Shown here: piece after piece, positions 1 to 8,584 of the stretch
Numbering within the stretch: position 1 is the first letter of the stretch
Layout of the letters: each line of letters opens with the position of its first letter
Assembly: GCA_009377495.1 (NCBI GenBank)
Contig: WHTZ01000001.1
Span: 54,625 to 118,624 of the forward strand
Reading direction: 5' to 3'
Source: Luteitalea sp.
GTDB taxonomy: Bacteria > Acidobacteriota > Vicinamibacteria > Vicinamibacterales > Vicinamibacteraceae
Length of the DNA: 64,000 nucleotides
Notes under the pieces: model-generated
Seen by the model: the letters and a program-made list of their open reading frames with translations, nothing else
Told to the model about the DNA's origin: nothing
Database searches by the model: none
Made by a program: the position numbers and the translations under genes

Positions 1-459
1 GCACCCTCCGCGGCGGTCGAGGTGCAAACGATGCGATCGATGCTCGCGTTTGCCTTTCTACCGAGCCAGATTGGAGCGGCACTACTCGGCACGCTCGGCG
101 TGCTCGGGCTCCTGCTCGCCATGGTGGGCCTCTACGCGGTGATGTCCTATTCGGTGAGCCGCCGTACGGCGGAGATTGGCATTCGTATGGCCCTTGGTGC
201 GTCCCACGCTGCTGTGCGCCGCCTCGTGCTCAGAGACGCAGCGTGGCTCGCCGCGAGCGGCATCACGGTTGGATTAGCTGTAGCCGCGTTCGTGACCCGG
301 CCGCTCGCGATGTTCCTCGTCGCTGGCCTCAGCGCAACCGACTCGGTCAGCTTCGCAACCACGGCACTACTGTTGGGTGTGGTGTGTCTCGCGGCGAGTT
401 GGCACCCGGCGCGTCGGGCGATGCGCATCGATCCGATGCGTGCACTGCGCGAGGAGTAG
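1..459 (+). CDS. ABC transporter permease, FtsX/MacB type, C-terminal part (5' end outside window)
   Basis: The reading frame is open from base 1, so this is the last 152 codons of a longer gene. The protein shows a transmembrane helix ([20 protein letters not shown]), the FtsX signature [14 protein letters not shown], two further hydrophobic segments and the ending DPMRALREE. That ending is almost the same as in the complete 790-residue orphan permease at 13518-15890, so this is probably a second member of the acidobacterial duplicated orphan permease family. Family members sit in the inner membrane; whether they pump a substrate or transmit force to the periplasm is not known here. Confidence 0.85.
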   Translation, partial: APSAAVEVQTMRSMLAFAFLPSQIGAALLGTLGVLGLLLAMVGLYAVMSYSVSRRTAEIGIRMALGASHAAVRRLVLRDAAWLAASGITVGLAVAAFVTRPLAMFLVAGLSATDSVSFATTALLLGVVCLAASWHPARRAMRIDPMRALREE

Positions 460-472
460 ACGACCTTCGTGA

Positions 473-541
473 GAAGAAAATGGGGAGAGTCCTCGTTTTC
501 ACTTGATCTCGGAGAAAAGGAGGGTTGTCCCCATTTTCTTC
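473..541. terminator. Long imperfect hairpin after the permease gene
   Basis: A perfect 14-bp inverted repeat (GAAGAAAATGGGGA at 473-486, its complement at 528-541) encloses a second imperfect stem (CCTCGTTTTC / GAAAAGGAGG). It lies 14 bases after the permease stop and could end its transcript, but the T-run is inside the stem, so it may instead be a dispersed palindromic repeat. Confidence 0.4.
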
Positions 542-580
542 GGCGGGGCGCCGCTCACGTCTCCTGCGCTCGATTCCATT

Positions 581-657
581 GGCGCGGCTAACCGCCTCCG
601 CCAAGGCTACGGCGGTCCGCCGAAGCGCGAGGCGCGAAGGCGGAAGCCGCGCCCTAC
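581..657. repeat. REP-like palindromic repeat with internal CGCC-AAGGCTA-CGGCG hairpin
   Basis: Outer arms GGCGCGGCT and AGCCGCGCC are followed by CCCTAC, the complement of the GTAGGG head seen in other copies. Inside is a second element, TCCGCCAAGGCTACGGCGG at 597-615, which recurs at 11661, 11692, 29140 and 29165. Non-coding; lies between the permease and the isomerase gene. Confidence 0.7.
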
Positions 658-667
658 ATGATCTTCA

Positions 668-1594
668 TCAGCCCACCGGAGGCTTGCCGGCGAGAAAGCG
701 ATCGATCCGTGCCACAACGTCTTCCAGGTACGCTTCGTCACCACCCTCGATCTCGGTGGTCATGTAGCCTCCATAGCCGATCTCGGTCAGCGCTTTGCGC
801 ACCGCCACCCAATCAATGTCACCGTCGCCGAGGTTCACCCACTCGAACCGCCCGTTCTTACGATCGAGCTTGAAGTCCTTGAGATGCAGGCGAACGATGC
901 GCTTCCCGAGGGTGCGAATCCAATCCTGCGGATATCCGTAGAAGACGATGTTGCCTACGTCGAAGTAGGCACGGATCCATGGGGAGTCGAGCTCATCGAC
1001 GTAGCGGGCGAACTCGAGCGGGCTGAGGAGAAACTTGTTCCACACTTCCTCGACCGCGATGACGACCTGGTGGCGTTCCGCCATGGGTAGGATGCGCTCG
1101 CGAATGACCCGTTGCGATCGCTCCCACGCTTGCCGGTACGACACCTCCTCGTTGACGACTGCCGGCACCAGCAGGACCACCTCCGCCTTCCAGAGCGCCG
1201 CGTTGCGAATGGAGGTTTCGACAATGCCCACGCTCTTCGACACCGCGTCGGCATCGGGACTCGATAGTGGAAATTCCCAGTGGCCGGAGTTCATCACCGA
1301 GTGGATCTCGAGACCGGTTTCCTCGGCGGCGCGCGCAATGTCCTCCGCCTCGCGCGTGTCGGAGACAGTGTGCACTTCGACACCTGCAAACCCGACCTCG
1401 CGAGCCAGGCGGAACCGATCGACGTACGAGAGCTCATCGGGCAGCATCGAGACGAGCACCGCCTTGCGCGGTGTCCCGCTGGCGTCATCGCTCTCGGCTG
1501 CCCCACGCCGGGCTGCCAGCGCCATCGCTGGCACGATCGGCGTCATCATCAGCGTCCGAAGAAACGCTCGTCGAGGCTCGTTCATCATTCCCAT
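668..1594 (-). CDS. Sugar phosphate isomerase/epimerase (xylose isomerase-like TIM barrel), Tat-type signal
   Basis: The 308-residue protein starts with a twin-arginine-like leader (RRAFLRT at about residues 8-14 followed by a hydrophobic stretch), then reads as an AP-endonuclease-2 / xylose isomerase-like barrel: AREVGFAGVEVHT near the start, VAVEEVWNKFLLSP mid-protein, YFDVGNIVFYG and RLHLKDFKLD, which carry acidic metal ligands in this family. The start codon shares one base with the stop of the upstream oxidoreductase gene (TAATG), so the two are translationally coupled. The pair probably oxidises and isomerises a sugar in the periplasm; the substrate cannot be told. Confidence 0.85.
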   Translation of the reverse strand: MGMMNEPRRAFLRTLMMTPIVPAMALAARRGAAESDDASGTPRKAVLVSMLPDELSYVDRFRLAREVGFAGVEVHTVSDTREAEDIARAAEETGLEIHSVMNSGHWEFPLSSPDADAVSKSVGIVETSIRNAALWKAEVVLLVPAVVNEEVSYRQAWERSQRVIRERILPMAERHQVVIAVEEVWNKFLLSPLEFARYVDELDSPWIRAYFDVGNIVFYGYPQDWIRTLGKRIVRLHLKDFKLDRKNGRFEWVNLGDGDIDWVAVRKALTEIGYGGYMTTEIEGGDEAYLEDVVARIDRFLAGKPPVG

Positions 1595-2874
1595 TATTCG
1601 TCAGTAGGAGCTTCTCGGCCTGGCACGGGCGCGGTGGGCTCAATGTCCACTGGGCCAAGGGCGTACTCGGTCGGGCCGAGGCGATCGTCCGCCTTGAGCG
1701 CCTCGTCATACAGCACCGCTTGGCCCGTGTAGGCGGAGTCGCGGCCCATGATGGTCGTAAGCGTCGCGGCGGCCGTGTCGCGTACCTGGTCGATCGGCTT
1801 CTCGCTTCGGATCGCGGCGATCCAGTCCGCGTGCTCTTGCACGAGCGGGTCGTTCTTCTCGCCCTCGAACTGCCAAACCACTTTGCCCGCTCGGTCGCGA
1901 ATGCTGCCCGTGCTCAGCTCCGCGACGCCGCGTGTGCCCACGATCATTTCGCCTCGCTCGTTTGCGCAGCCGTTGACTTGTCGGATGGTTGCGTGCATGT
2001 GCACGTCGCTCTTGTGCGCGTAGTCAATGCTGAAGAAGTCGTACTGGTCGCCGGTCACCCGACGTGCACGGCCACCCATGCCGACGGCTCGCACAGGCGG
2101 CTCGCCGAGGACCCACAAGATCTGGTCGATGTGGTGGACGAACATCTCGACCAGACAATCGCCAGACAGCCAGGTCCAGTTGACCCAATCGCGGATCATC
2201 GCTTCCATGTCCGACCAGCCCGGCTCCGGCTCGCGGTGCCACAGCGCGCCCTGGTTGCGAAAGGCTCGCACCGCCACAATGTCGCCGATCTGCCCGTCCA
2301 CGACACGCTGACGGGTCTCGACGCGCGCGTGATCGCGTCGCAGTTGGGTGCCGGTCATGACACACAACCCGCGTGATTCGGCGCGCTTCGTCGTCTCGAG
2401 CACGCTCCGTACGCCGGTGGCGTCCACGGCCAGCGGCTTCTCGAGAAAACAGTGCTTGCCCGCTGCGACCGCTGCCGCGAAGTGCGCCGGTCGAAAGTGC
2501 GGCGGCGTGGCCTGTAGCACGACATCAACGTCGGTCTCGAGCAATTTCTGATACGCGTCGAATCCTACGAAGCACCGCGCGTCGGGGATCTCCTGCCCTC
2601 GCTTGTCGAGGAGCTGTCGCGCCTCCGCGAGCCGGTCGTCGAACACGTCCGCTAGCGCGTTCACCTGAAGGTTCTGCCCGGCATCGAGGAAATTCACGGC
2701 CGCGCCGCGACCCCGACCGCCACACCCAATCAGCCCAGCTTTGAGCGGCCGGCCATCCGGCGCCTGCAGTACGCGCGTTGCCGCGGACGCTTTGCGCGAT
2801 GTCAGCAGTAACGCCGATGTCATTGCCGTCGTTCCCAGAAACTCTCGTCGCGTTACGTTCTGTCCATCGCCCAC
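1594..2874 (-). CDS. Gfo/Idh/MocA family NAD(P)-dependent oxidoreductase, Tat-exported
   Basis: The 426-residue protein has a Tat signal (TRREFLGT at residues 8-15 and a hydrophobic segment), then a Rossmann fold with GLIGCGGRGRGAAVNF and the family motif FLEKPLAVD. The GTG start is chosen because AGGAGG lies about 7 bases upstream. It is preceded by pcm after a 10-base gap and overlaps the isomerase gene by one base, so pcm, this gene and the isomerase probably form one operon. Exported Gfo/Idh enzymes with a bound cofactor are frequent in Acidobacteriota and Planctomycetota; the sugar substrate is unknown. Confidence 0.88.
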   Translation of the reverse strand: MGDGQNVTRREFLGTTAMTSALLLTSRKASAATRVLQAPDGRPLKAGLIGCGGRGRGAAVNFLDAGQNLQVNALADVFDDRLAEARQLLDKRGQEIPDARCFVGFDAYQKLLETDVDVVLQATPPHFRPAHFAAAVAAGKHCFLEKPLAVDATGVRSVLETTKRAESRGLCVMTGTQLRRDHARVETRQRVVDGQIGDIVAVRAFRNQGALWHREPEPGWSDMEAMIRDWVNWTWLSGDCLVEMFVHHIDQILWVLGEPPVRAVGMGGRARRVTGDQYDFFSIDYAHKSDVHMHATIRQVNGCANERGEMIVGTRGVAELSTGSIRDRAGKVVWQFEGEKNDPLVQEHADWIAAIRSEKPIDQVRDTAAATLTTIMGRDSAYTGQAVLYDEALKADDRLGPTEYALGPVDIEPTAPVPGREAPTDE

Positions 2875-2884
2875 CGTGTGCCTC

Positions 2885-3634
2885 CTAGCGTGGCTTGCGC
2901 GTAAGAGGGACGAACCGGACGGGAATGGTCCGTTCCTCGGTGACTCCCTGACGAGTCTTCGTCAGGATTCGCATTTCCTGCTCGTAGTCGCCGACCGGGA
3001 CCACGAGGCGGCCGCCGATGGCAAGCTGCTCGATGAGCGGCTCCGGCACGTGGTCAGGCGCGGCGGTGACGAGCACCGCGTCAAAGGGCGCCTTGTCCGG
3101 CCATCCGAGATATCCGTCACCGTGGCGCACGTGCACGTTAGTATAGCCGAGCTGGCGGAGCGTGCTCTCGGCCCGCTCGGCCAGCGGCGCCACAATCTCC
3201 ACGCTGTAGACCGTCCGGGCGATCTCGGCGAGCACCGCGGCTTGGTAGCCAGAACCGGTGCCAATCTCAAGCACCGTGTCGTCCGGGTCGACGCGCGCGG
3301 CTTGGGTCATGTAGGCCACAATGTAGGGTTGCGAAATCGTCTGATCGTAACCAATAGGCAGCGGAGAGTCGCCATACGCGGCGTCGCGATACGGCTCCGG
3401 CACGAAGCGCTCCCGTGGGACCCGGCCCATAGCCTCGAGCACCCGCCTGTCGCGGATGTCACGCCCGCGAAGCTGAGCTTCGACCATGCGCGCTCGGGCG
3501 GCCGAGTCATCCACCGCCGCCGCGGGCGACGCCGGCTGCTGTAAGCGACCCGTGGGCCACACACGGTTCGTCCCGACGAGCACGGCCACGAGCACCAGCC
3601 CCGTCGCAAGGAGCAGCCATCCCCACCGGCGCAT
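2885..3634 (-). CDS. pcm: Protein-L-isoaspartate O-methyltransferase with N-terminal membrane anchor
   Basis: The enzyme methylates isoaspartyl residues of damaged proteins with SAM. The 249-residue protein has a single N-terminal hydrophobic segment (WGWLLLATGLVLVAVLVG), then the PCMT domain with RERFVPEPYRDAAY, SQPYIVAYMTQ, the SAM motif VLEIGTGSGYQAAVLAE and the closing RFVPLTRKPR. The open frame extends upstream to 4048, but that part is antisense to the XRE gene; the ATG at 3634 just before the anchor is the sensible start. The anchor suggests export or membrane attachment, so it may act on periplasmic proteins, unlike the cytosolic enterobacterial enzyme. First gene of the operon with the oxidoreductase and isomerase. 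Confidence 0.88.
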   Translation of the reverse strand: MRRWGWLLLATGLVLVAVLVGTNRVWPTGRLQQPASPAAAVDDSAARARMVEAQLRGRDIRDRRVLEAMGRVPRERFVPEPYRDAAYGDSPLPIGYDQTISQPYIVAYMTQAARVDPDDTVLEIGTGSGYQAAVLAEIARTVYSVEIVAPLAERAESTLRQLGYTNVHVRHGDGYLGWPDKAPFDAVLVTAAPDHVPEPLIEQLAIGGRLVVPVGDYEQEMRILTKTRQGVTEERTIPVRFVPLTRKPR

Positions 3635-3661
3635 CAATCGTAGTATACCTACCGGGCGACT

Positions 3662-4024
3662 ATGAGCGTCTGGGGTGATGCGATTCGAGCGTTGTTGAGA
3701 GAGCGCGGGATGTCGCGGCTCGAGCTGGCGCGGCGTGCTGGTGTCAGCCGAAGCACCGTGCTCCACGTCCTGCGCGGCGGTCACTGCAACACGGACACCC
3801 TCGAGCGCGTCGCGCGGGCGCTCGAGGTCAACCTCGCGGAGCTCTTCGCGGCGCCGCCCGACCTGGGGCTCCGCCGCGACCGCCTGGTAGGCGCCGTCCT
3901 GCGTGAGCTGTCGGAGTCGATTGCGGTTGCCGTCCGTGACGACGTGGAAGGGCGACGCCGCCGCGAGCTCGGGCGACAGCGCAGCGACCGGCGACTGCCT
4001 TTTGAGGAAGGGGTAAAGGGGTAG
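3662..4024 (+). CDS. XRE-family helix-turn-helix transcriptional regulator
   Basis: The 120-residue protein has a clear HTH_3 domain at about residues 5-60 (RLELARRAGVSRSTVLHVLRGG, then TLERVARALEV), followed by a charged tail with no recognised domain. It is divergent from pcm, with only 27 bases between the two starts, so it may regulate pcm or itself. The last residues (EGVKG) and the TAG stop come from an octamer repeat, so the C-terminus was probably set by repeat insertion. Target genes are unknown. Confidence 0.8.
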   Translation: MSVWGDAIRALLRERGMSRLELARRAGVSRSTVLHVLRGGHCNTDTLERVARALEVNLAELFAAPPDLGLRRDRLVGAVLRELSESIAVAVRDDVEGRRRRELGRQRSDRRLPFEEGVKG

Positions 4025-4031
4025 AGGGGTT
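4008..4031. repeat. Octamer tandem repeat (AAGGGGTA x3)
   Basis: Three near-exact copies of AAGGGGTA overlap the 3' end and stop codon of the XRE gene. The same unit in the opposite orientation (TTTACCCC) is found at 39760-39780. Confidence 0.8.
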
Positions 4032-4041
4032 ACCCTTCTTG

Positions 4042-4485
4042 CTACCACTCCAGGTCGGCCGCGGCTTGTCGTCGCGCCCGCTTCTCTTCACGTTTCACGT
4101 CGGCGTCAGGGTCAACGGCGTGAATGGCTTCGCCAAGGCTCAGCTTTCCGGTCACCATACGTGTCTTGAGATCGCTGAACGGAACGCTCAGGTTCCTCGA
4201 CACGTGGACCGCGGCTACAAAGTCTTCCTGGTCGTCGAAGCCATGAGCCGCTTGCTCGACTGACATGTCACGCGGCAGCAGCGCCTGCAGGCGAGCCACG
4301 AGTTGTGGATTCTTGGGCACCGGCGTTGTGGTGAGCAGCGGCCGGCTGGTGGCGGCCACGGACTCACTTGCCGAGGTCCGCGGCTCCGCCTCAGGTTCCG
4401 TGTCAGGCGTTTGCGCCAGAGCGGACACTGGTGCCACCACCAGCGCCATGATGGCTACGAACCCCGGCCAGAGGACACGGCTCAT
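4042..4485 (-). CDS. Secreted protein of unknown function
   Basis: I do not recognise a family. The 147-residue protein starts with a Sec signal (WPGFVAIMALVVAPVSALAQ), then a Thr/Ser/Glu-rich linker, then a region rich in charged residues (LQALLPRDMSVEQAAHGFDDQEDFVAAVHVSRNL) resembling helical segments, and a Lys/Arg-rich tail. The ATG at 4485 is chosen over the upstream codon at 4527 because GGAGG lies 8 bases before it and the signal peptide starts there. It faces the XRE gene tail to tail. Confidence 0.7.
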   Translation of the reverse strand: MSRVLWPGFVAIMALVVAPVSALAQTPDTEPEAEPRTSASESVAATSRPLLTTTPVPKNPQLVARLQALLPRDMSVEQAAHGFDDQEDFVAAVHVSRNLSVPFSDLKTRMVTGKLSLGEAIHAVDPDADVKREEKRARRQAAADLEW

Positions 4486-4700
4486 GTCAGTGCCTCCAAG
4501 AGAACACCTCACCACCAGGGACATCAATTCGCATGCCAGTTGGCGGATGACACGACTCTCGCGCGCGCCCCCCCAGTTCGCCGAGCAAACTCCAGTGCTA
4601 CAGTGCTTTCGAGGGGTGAATGAGAGGCGATGCGAGTGCCCCGCATGATCCGGGATCTCGCACGCACGCTACGAAGCGTTGAAGAATCTTCCAGACTAGG

Positions 4701-4731
4701 AAGAAAAGAAGGGGTCAAGGGGGACCCCTTC
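4701..4731 (-). terminator. Rho-independent terminator of the efflux operon
   Basis: On the minus strand a perfect 9-bp stem (GAAGGGGTC / GACCCCTTC, 4708-4731) with a 6-base loop is followed by TTTTCTT. It lies five bases after the stop of the BON-domain gene, in the right orientation to end the RND operon transcript. The rest of the 250-base gap 4486-4735 shows nothing clear. Confidence 0.8.
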
Positions 4732-4735
4732 GCTG

Positions 4736-5278
4736 CTAGCGCCTTTGCTCCTCGACCTGCAACTGATCGGTCACCTCGAACACACCGGATACCCCGCGTG
4801 CCTGCATCGAGGCGATGGTCTTGTCCATCTTCGACCCAACCCAGCCCACGAGCGTCACTCGCCCATTCTTGACGAGGATGTGAATCGGCGGCATGGCCTG
4901 AATGGCATAGCGCTGCAACGTGTCGTGGCCATAGATGGCCCGGTAAGTCGCGAGACGAATCCGGTCGTCGCTGGGCGATACCGGGAGGACCTCGATCTCG
5001 TTGACAACCTGCTCCACGTTGCGAACCCGCTTGACGACGTTTTCCGCATCTCGCTTGAGGGTCGGGCGTCTCACCTGGCCCGTTAGCGTCACCGTGCCGC
5101 GGTCCACTTCGAAGCCCAGCTGATCGAACACGCCGTAGTAGGGCAGAGTGACCAGCTCGTGGAAGACCTCGCGCGAGACCTGATCCTTGAAGCGCGGGTA
5201 AATCTGCGCGTCGGCAACGCTGGCGACGATCAGCGTGCTGGCGACCACGAGGGCCGAGACTAGGTGGGCAATTCGCAT
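4736..5278 (-). CDS. BON-domain periplasmic protein (OsmY-like)
   Basis: The 180-residue protein has a signal peptide ending near SVADAQ, then two BON domains, recognisable from VDRGTVTLTGQVRRPTLKRD with VVNEIEVL, and VKNGRVTLVGWVGSKMDK with VTDQLQVEE. BON domains are thought to bind membranes or lipids. The ATG at 5278 is preferred because AAAGGA lies 8 bases upstream and the signal starts there. It is the last gene after the RND pump on the same strand and is followed by a terminator, so it is probably part of the efflux or envelope-stress operon. Confidence 0.8.
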   Translation of the reverse strand: MRIAHLVSALVVASTLIVASVADAQIYPRFKDQVSREVFHELVTLPYYGVFDQLGFEVDRGTVTLTGQVRRPTLKRDAENVVKRVRNVEQVVNEIEVLPVSPSDDRIRLATYRAIYGHDTLQRYAIQAMPPIHILVKNGRVTLVGWVGSKMDKTIASMQARGVSGVFEVTDQLQVEEQRR

Positions 5279-5361
5279 GGCTGGCATCCTTTCTGTGTGG
5301 GGAGGCTCAGGCCTAGCATGCCCCAAAAGTTGGTCTGACGCTTGTCAAATGCACAAATGCG

Positions 5362-8300
5362 TTACAGGTTCGTCGCCGGCTCCGGGGCGCCCACCGAGGG
5401 TGCGTGCTCGCCCGCGCCATGCATCCGTACGGGTCGGCCGAACCGCGCTCTCGCCGCCAGCCAATCCCGCCCCGACGCCAGGATGTCGTAGAAGGTCGGG
5501 ATGACCAGGAGTGTGAGGATCGTGGACGTAATCACCCCACCAATGACGGAGATGCCGAGCGGCCGACGAAAGTCGGCACCCTCACCCGCGCCGATGGCCA
5601 GAGGCGTCATACCCGCCACCAGCGCGAAGGTCGTCATGAGGATTGGCCGCAAGCGCACGCGGCCGGCCTCGATAATCGCTTGATGTCGCTCGACGCCCTG
5701 CTCCTCCGACCATTTCGCGAAGTCGATGAGGAGGATTGCGTTCTTGGCCACGATGCCCATGAGCAGAATCACACCGATCATGCTCATGATGTTGATCGTG
5801 TTGGCCGTGAGGAGCAACGCGAGCATGACGCCAATGAGTGACAGCGGCAGCGACATCATGATGGCCAGCGGATCGAGGAACGACTCGAACTGAAGCACCA
5901 GCACGAAATACATGAGGATGACCGCCGTCGCCAACGCGATCAGGATACGCCCAAAGACCTCCTGCATGTCTTCGGTCTCACCCCCCTGCCTCAGCACGTA
6001 ACCTTCCGGCATGTGCACGTTCTGTTGCAGACGCACCATGATGCTATCGACGACCTCGGCAAGTGAGTGTGGCGCCTGCACATTGGCCTCGACGGTCACC
6101 ACGCGGTCGCGGTCGAGATGGTCGATTCGAGCCGGCCCCAGACCGCTCGTGATCGTCGCCACTTGGCTGAGCGGTACGGTGGCTGGTGGCTCACCGGGCG
6201 GTGACGGCACTTGAATGGGTACGGATCGCAGATCCCGCACGCGCTCACGCGCGTCCGGTACCAAGCGCACCTCGACGTCGCGCGTCTCGCCGGTTGGGTC
6301 CACCCAGTCGCCGACGTCGATGCCGGCAAAGGCAGCCCGGAGTGTCTGCGCCACTTGGTCGACGGTCACACCGAGCGATCCTGCCAACCCGCGGTCCACC
6401 TTCACGGAAAGCTCCGGCTTCTGCCCCTTGGTGGACATGCTCACGTCGACGGCACCCGGCACCTGACGTGCCTCGGCTATGACGATGTCGGCAAGACGCG
6501 CCAGCTCCGTGCTGTCGGGGCCAATAAGCTGCAGCTGAATCTGCTTCTGGCCGCCGAATGCCCCCGCCAGCCCGATGCCGGCCTGGACGCCGCCAAGACG
6601 CGTGAGCTGGCCGCGGAGCTCAGCTTCGACCGCTTCCTGGCGCCGGCTGCGTTCAGACTTGGGTGTGAGCCGGACATACACCTGGCCCTCGTCGATGGTG
6701 TTTTGTTGCCCGCCGACGGTCGTGTAGGTGTAGGCCACCTCCGGCAACGCGCGCGCGAGCCTCGCCGCTTCTTCAGCTTTGATGATCGTGTACTCGAGGT
6801 TGGACCCGGGTGGGGTGTCGATGTTGATCGCAAACTCCGAGTCGTCGGACTTGGGAAAGAACCCGCTGCCGATAACACCAAGGGCAGGCAACGCCAACGC
6901 TCCACCGAACGACGCCACGGCCAGCATGACCATGGCGAAGCGGTGCCGCAGCGCCCATCCAATCACCCGCTTGTAGCGATCCGCCTGTCGGTTGAACCAC
7001 GTATTGAACTTGGCCAGCTGCCGGGAGATCCACCATCGCTCCTCCGTAGGCATGTGCGGGTCGGGCCAATAGGCAGACAGCATCGGGTCCAGCGAGAAGG
7101 AGACGAAGAGGGAGACGAGCACCGAGCACGCGATCGTGAGCGCGAAGGGCATGAACCACTGCTGGGTAATCCCGCCCGTGAACGCGATCGGCACGAAGAC
7201 CACGACGATGGCGAAGGTCGTGGCCGCGACGGCCAGACCGATTTCATTCGTGCCTTCGCGCGACGCCGTGTAATGGTCTTTTCCTAACTCCACGTGCCGC
7301 ACGATGTTCTCTCGCACCACTATGGCATCGTCGATGAGGATGCCAATCGCGAGCGAGAGCCCCATGAGCGACATCGTGTTCAGCGTGAAGCCGAACGCCA
7401 GTACCGCCACGAACGACGCGAGCACCGACACGGGAAGCGCGAGCCCCGTGATGACCGTCGAGCGCCAGGAGTTGAGGAACAGGAAGACGACGAGCACCGT
7501 GAGCGCGGCGCCCTCCAGGAGCGTTTCTTCGACATCGCGAACCGAGTTCGCCACATCGACGCCCGAGTCGCGAACGACTTGGATCTCGACGCCAGGCGGG
7601 AGCGTCTTCTCGACCTCTCGGACCTGCTCGAGGACCGCAGCGGCTACGGCGGTCGTGCTGTAGCCGGTAGACTTCTTGATGTCGATGCCAACGGCTGGCT
7701 CACCCGAGAAGAGCGCCGCGGTGCGCGGCTCTTCCGTGCCGTCACGGACGGTCGCGACGTCGCGCAATCGAACCAGCCGCCCACCTGACTGCGACACCAC
7801 GAGCTTGTCGAACTCGGCGGCGGTGTCGAGGCGGCCCTGCAGGCGGATGCCGCGTTCGTCGAGCGCGCCGTTGAGGCGGCCCACCGGGGCCGCGATGTTC
7901 TGCGCCTGCAGCGCCTGCACGACCCCACTCACGCTCACACCCGCCGCCTGCAGCGCCTTGGGTTGGAGCTCGACGGTCATCTCACGCTCGATGCCACCCA
8001 CCACCGTCACTTCGGCGACGCCCGAGATGCCGCGCAATCGCCGCGTGATGGCAGGGTCTGCGACCCGCGTGAGCTCCGCACTGTTCAAACGCTTGGACCG
8101 CAACGCCAGCGACACGATCGGCATGTCGTTCGGCGACACCTGTACCAGCGTGGGCTCTTCCATTTCGAGCGGCAGGTCGTTGCGAATCTCCGAGATCTTG
8201 TCGCGAATCTCTTGCGTGGCCTCCTGCATGTCCTTCCCGAACTCGAACTCGACGATGATGACCCCATAGCTGTCGAGCGAGTTCGACTGGATTTCCTTGA

Positions 8301-8529
8301 CGCCACTGATACCGGAGATGGCTTCCTCGATCTGATCGATGACGTCGCGCTCGACGTTCTCCGGCGACGCGCCCGGATACGGGATCGACACGACGACGAC
8401 GGGCGGCGACACTTCGGGGAACTCGTCCGTGTCGAGGCTGAAGAGCGCGAACGCTCCGAACAGCACCAGCGCCAGCATGGCAACGATCGTGACGACCGGC
8501 CGACGAATAGCGAGATCAGAGATAAACAT
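5362..8529 (-). CDS. RND-family multidrug efflux permease (AcrB/MexB type)
   Basis: Inner-membrane proton-driven pump, 1055 residues, full length for the HAE1 family. N-terminal MFISDLAIRRPVVTIVAML is the usual first helix; GILIDDAIVVRENI carries the paired Asp of the proton relay and LMGIVAKNAILLIDF the conserved Lys. Porter-domain motifs such as PYPGASPENVERDV are present. It follows the adaptor gene by 55 bases and precedes the BON gene; with TolC and TetR upstream it forms a complete tripartite pump locus. The substrate cannot be inferred. Confidence 0.95.
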   Translation of the reverse strand: MFISDLAIRRPVVTIVAMLALVLFGAFALFSLDTDEFPEVSPPVVVVSIPYPGASPENVERDVIDQIEEAISGISGVKEIQSNSLDSYGVIIVEFEFGKDMQEATQEIRDKISEIRNDLPLEMEEPTLVQVSPNDMPIVSLALRSKRLNSAELTRVADPAITRRLRGISGVAEVTVVGGIEREMTVELQPKALQAAGVSVSGVVQALQAQNIAAPVGRLNGALDERGIRLQGRLDTAAEFDKLVVSQSGGRLVRLRDVATVRDGTEEPRTAALFSGEPAVGIDIKKSTGYSTTAVAAAVLEQVREVEKTLPPGVEIQVVRDSGVDVANSVRDVEETLLEGAALTVLVVFLFLNSWRSTVITGLALPVSVLASFVAVLAFGFTLNTMSLMGLSLAIGILIDDAIVVRENIVRHVELGKDHYTASREGTNEIGLAVAATTFAIVVVFVPIAFTGGITQQWFMPFALTIACSVLVSLFVSFSLDPMLSAYWPDPHMPTEERWWISRQLAKFNTWFNRQADRYKRVIGWALRHRFAMVMLAVASFGGALALPALGVIGSGFFPKSDDSEFAINIDTPPGSNLEYTIIKAEEAARLARALPEVAYTYTTVGGQQNTIDEGQVYVRLTPKSERSRRQEAVEAELRGQLTRLGGVQAGIGLAGAFGGQKQIQLQLIGPDSTELARLADIVIAEARQVPGAVDVSMSTKGQKPELSVKVDRGLAGSLGVTVDQVAQTLRAAFAGIDVGDWVDPTGETRDVEVRLVPDARERVRDLRSVPIQVPSPPGEPPATVPLSQVATITSGLGPARIDHLDRDRVVTVEANVQAPHSLAEVVDSIMVRLQQNVHMPEGYVLRQGGETEDMQEVFGRILIALATAVILMYFVLVLQFESFLDPLAIMMSLPLSLIGVMLALLLTANTINIMSMIGVILLMGIVAKNAILLIDFAKWSEEQGVERHQAIIEAGRVRLRPILMTTFALVAGMTPLAIGAGEGADFRRPLGISVIGGVITSTILTLLVIPTFYDILASGRDWLAARARFGRPVRMHGAGEHAPSVGAPEPATNL

Positions 8530-8584
8530 GGCAAGCCTTACCTTGCACCCAGCACTTCAGCACCCAGCACTACTGCACTTTCTG

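Noticed and set aside
3635..4048. N-terminal extension of Pcm
   Set aside because: Antisense to the XRE gene and low in Pcm-like features; the anchor begins at 3634.
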